Shown: piece after piece, positions 6,507 to 7,411 of the stretch
How the letters are laid out: every line of letters begins with the position of its first letter
Numbering within the stretch: the stretch's first letter is position 1
Origin: an uncultured Clostridium sp.
GTDB taxonomy: Bacteria; Bacillota; Clostridia; Lachnospirales; Lachnospiraceae
NCBI GenBank assembly: GCA_945946715.1
Contig: CAMEWU010000115.1
Span: forward strand, 1 to 7,411
DNA: 7,411 nt
Direction: 5' to 3'
Notes under the pieces: model-generated
What the model saw: only the letters and a program-made list of their open reading frames with translations
Told to the model about the DNA's origin: nothing
The model's database searches: none
Program-made: the position numbers and the translations under genes

Positions 6507-7411
6507 ATGAGTGTATTTAATGTAGAATTGAAAAAGGTTGTCGATGACAGCTATGAAATTGAAGTTGGATTTGAATTGGAGCATAAATTAATCGAGGATA
6601 TTCAGAATGGTTTGGTTGGCAAGCTTCATAAGTTTGCAGTGATTACAGACAGTATTGTAAAAGATTTGTATGGCAGCCGGATTCATAATCTGTTGTTAGA
6701 AGCCGGGTATCAGTCGGATTTATTTGTCTTTGAGGCAGGAGAAACCAGTAAAACCAGAAAGACAAAGGAAGAAATCGAAGATGCCATGCTAGCAAAGGGC
6801 TATCGGAGAGATTGTTGTATTATAGCCGTTGGCGGCGGTGTGGTTACAGATTTGGCAGGTTTTATGGCAGGAACCTATGGTAGAGGAATCCCATTTATCA
6901 ACTATGCTACAACACTGTTGGCGGCAGCAGATGCTTCTGTGGGTGGAAAAACAGCAGTTGATACCCCTTTGGCAACGAATCTCATTGGTTTGTTTAATCA
7001 GCCGGAAAAGGTCTATCTGGATATTGCTACATGGAAAACGCTGCCGAGACGACAGGTGGCAAGTGGTATGGCAGAGACAATTAAGCATGCCATGCTGGCA
7101 GACCGGGAATTCTTCCGGTACTTAGATGCACATATGGAAGAAATTATGGCAATTGAAAAAGAGGCCTGTGAACACATAGCACAGGTGAACTGTAAGGTTA
7201 AATATCAGGTTGTTATGAAGGATGAACGGGAAAGTGGACTCCGGGAAATTCTGAATTTGGGACATACGGTTGGACGTGCCATTGAGACTGTGAGCGATTA
7301 CCGTTTATTACATGGAGAAGCGGTGTCCATTGGTCTGGTGGCAGAAGCCAATCTGGCATTGAAATTGGGATATATAACGGAAGAAGAACGGGATGCAGTA
7401 GCAGCATTGTT
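6507..7411 (+). CDS. aroB: 3-dehydroquinate synthase (AroB), 3' end outside window
   Basis: This enzyme converts DAHP to 3-dehydroquinate, the second step of the shikimate pathway to aromatic amino acids, in the cytoplasm with NAD+ and a divalent metal. About 301 codons are visible of a family usually 350-370 long; the frame is open at the right edge. ATG 6507 follows AGGAG (6495-6499) by 7 bases. The NAD-binding stretch is GGGVVTDLAGF (109-119). The block TTLLAAADASVGGKTAVDTP and NLIGLFNQP match the family well. Metal ligands expected from characterised enzymes are E190 (SGMAETIKH), H253 (LNLGHT) and H269 (LLHGEAV). Two departures from the usual sequence are visible: GGGVVTD for GGGVVGD, and GHTVGRAIE for GHTFGHAIE, so R257 replaces a conserved active-site His. 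Another sugar-phosphate cyclase of the same superfamily is possible but less likely. Other aro genes may follow outside the window. Confidence 0.9.
   Translation, partial: MSVFNVELKKVVDDSYEIEVGFELEHKLIEDIQNGLVGKLHKFAVITDSIVKDLYGSRIHNLLLEAGYQSDLFVFEAGETSKTRKTKEEIEDAMLAKGYRRDCCIIAVGGGVVTDLAGFMAGTYGRGIPFINYATTLLAAADASVGGKTAVDTPLATNLIGLFNQPEKVYLDIATWKTLPRRQVASGMAETIKHAMLADREFFRYLDAHMEEIMAIEKEACEHIAQVNCKVKYQVVMKDERESGLREILNLGHTVGRAIETVSDYRLLHGEAVSIGLVAEANLALKLGYITEEERDAVAAL

Noticed and set aside
6789..7125. Overlapping open frames on both strands (6789-7088 minus, 6829-7125 plus) inside the aroB region.
   Set aside because: The aroB frame through this stretch carries conserved NAD-binding and metal-ligand motifs, and the other frames encode low-quality Cys/Trp/Gln-rich translations.

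Overview
The window reads as a chromosomal segment from an anaerobic, plant-fibre-degrading Gram-positive bacterium of the Clostridia, most likely a gut or rumen Lachnospiraceae-type organism. The clues are strong AGGAGG-type ribosome binding sites, moderate GC (about 42% where I counted by hand), short intergenic gaps, a family 9 cellulase of the clostridial GH9-CBM3c type, and an oxygen-sensitive radical SAM/SPASM enzyme. Genus and species cannot be fixed from the sequence alone.

Layout, all on the + strand. (1) Bases 1-428 hold the 3' end of an AT-rich gene of unknown function. (2) Bases 429-605 are intergenic and contain a strong intrinsic terminator (537-575) only about 30 bases before the next start codon. 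(3) Bases 606-3254 encode a membrane-anchored, modular cellulase: N-terminal anchor, GH9, CBM3c, Ser/Gly linker, C-terminal CBM3. (4) Bases 3333-3923 encode a DUF805-type membrane protein whose C-terminal tail carries three VYGPPE units at an exact 20-residue period. (5) Bases 3941-5038 encode a radical SAM/SPASM protein starting 17 bases after gene 4. (6) Bases 5084-6484 encode a DUF389 integral membrane protein with a coiled coil and a C-terminal soluble domain. (7) Bases 6507-7411 are the first ~300 codons of a 3-dehydroquinate synthase (aroB), cut by the window edge.

Genes 3 to 7 are co-directional, with gaps of 78, 17, 45 and 22 bases and no recognisable terminator between them, so read-through as one transcription unit is plausible. 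Their functions do not form one pathway: the cellulase acts at the cell surface and AroB in the shikimate pathway.

The most interesting part is the tight pair formed by genes 4 and 5. A repeat-bearing membrane protein next to a SPASM-type radical SAM enzyme looks like a substrate and its maturase. In that reading the repeated VYGPPE(M/I)(F/Y)E tail would be post-translationally modified, as in ribosomally made, radical-SAM-modified peptides. This is inference from gene context and repeat structure; no known family with this core motif could be assigned by eye.
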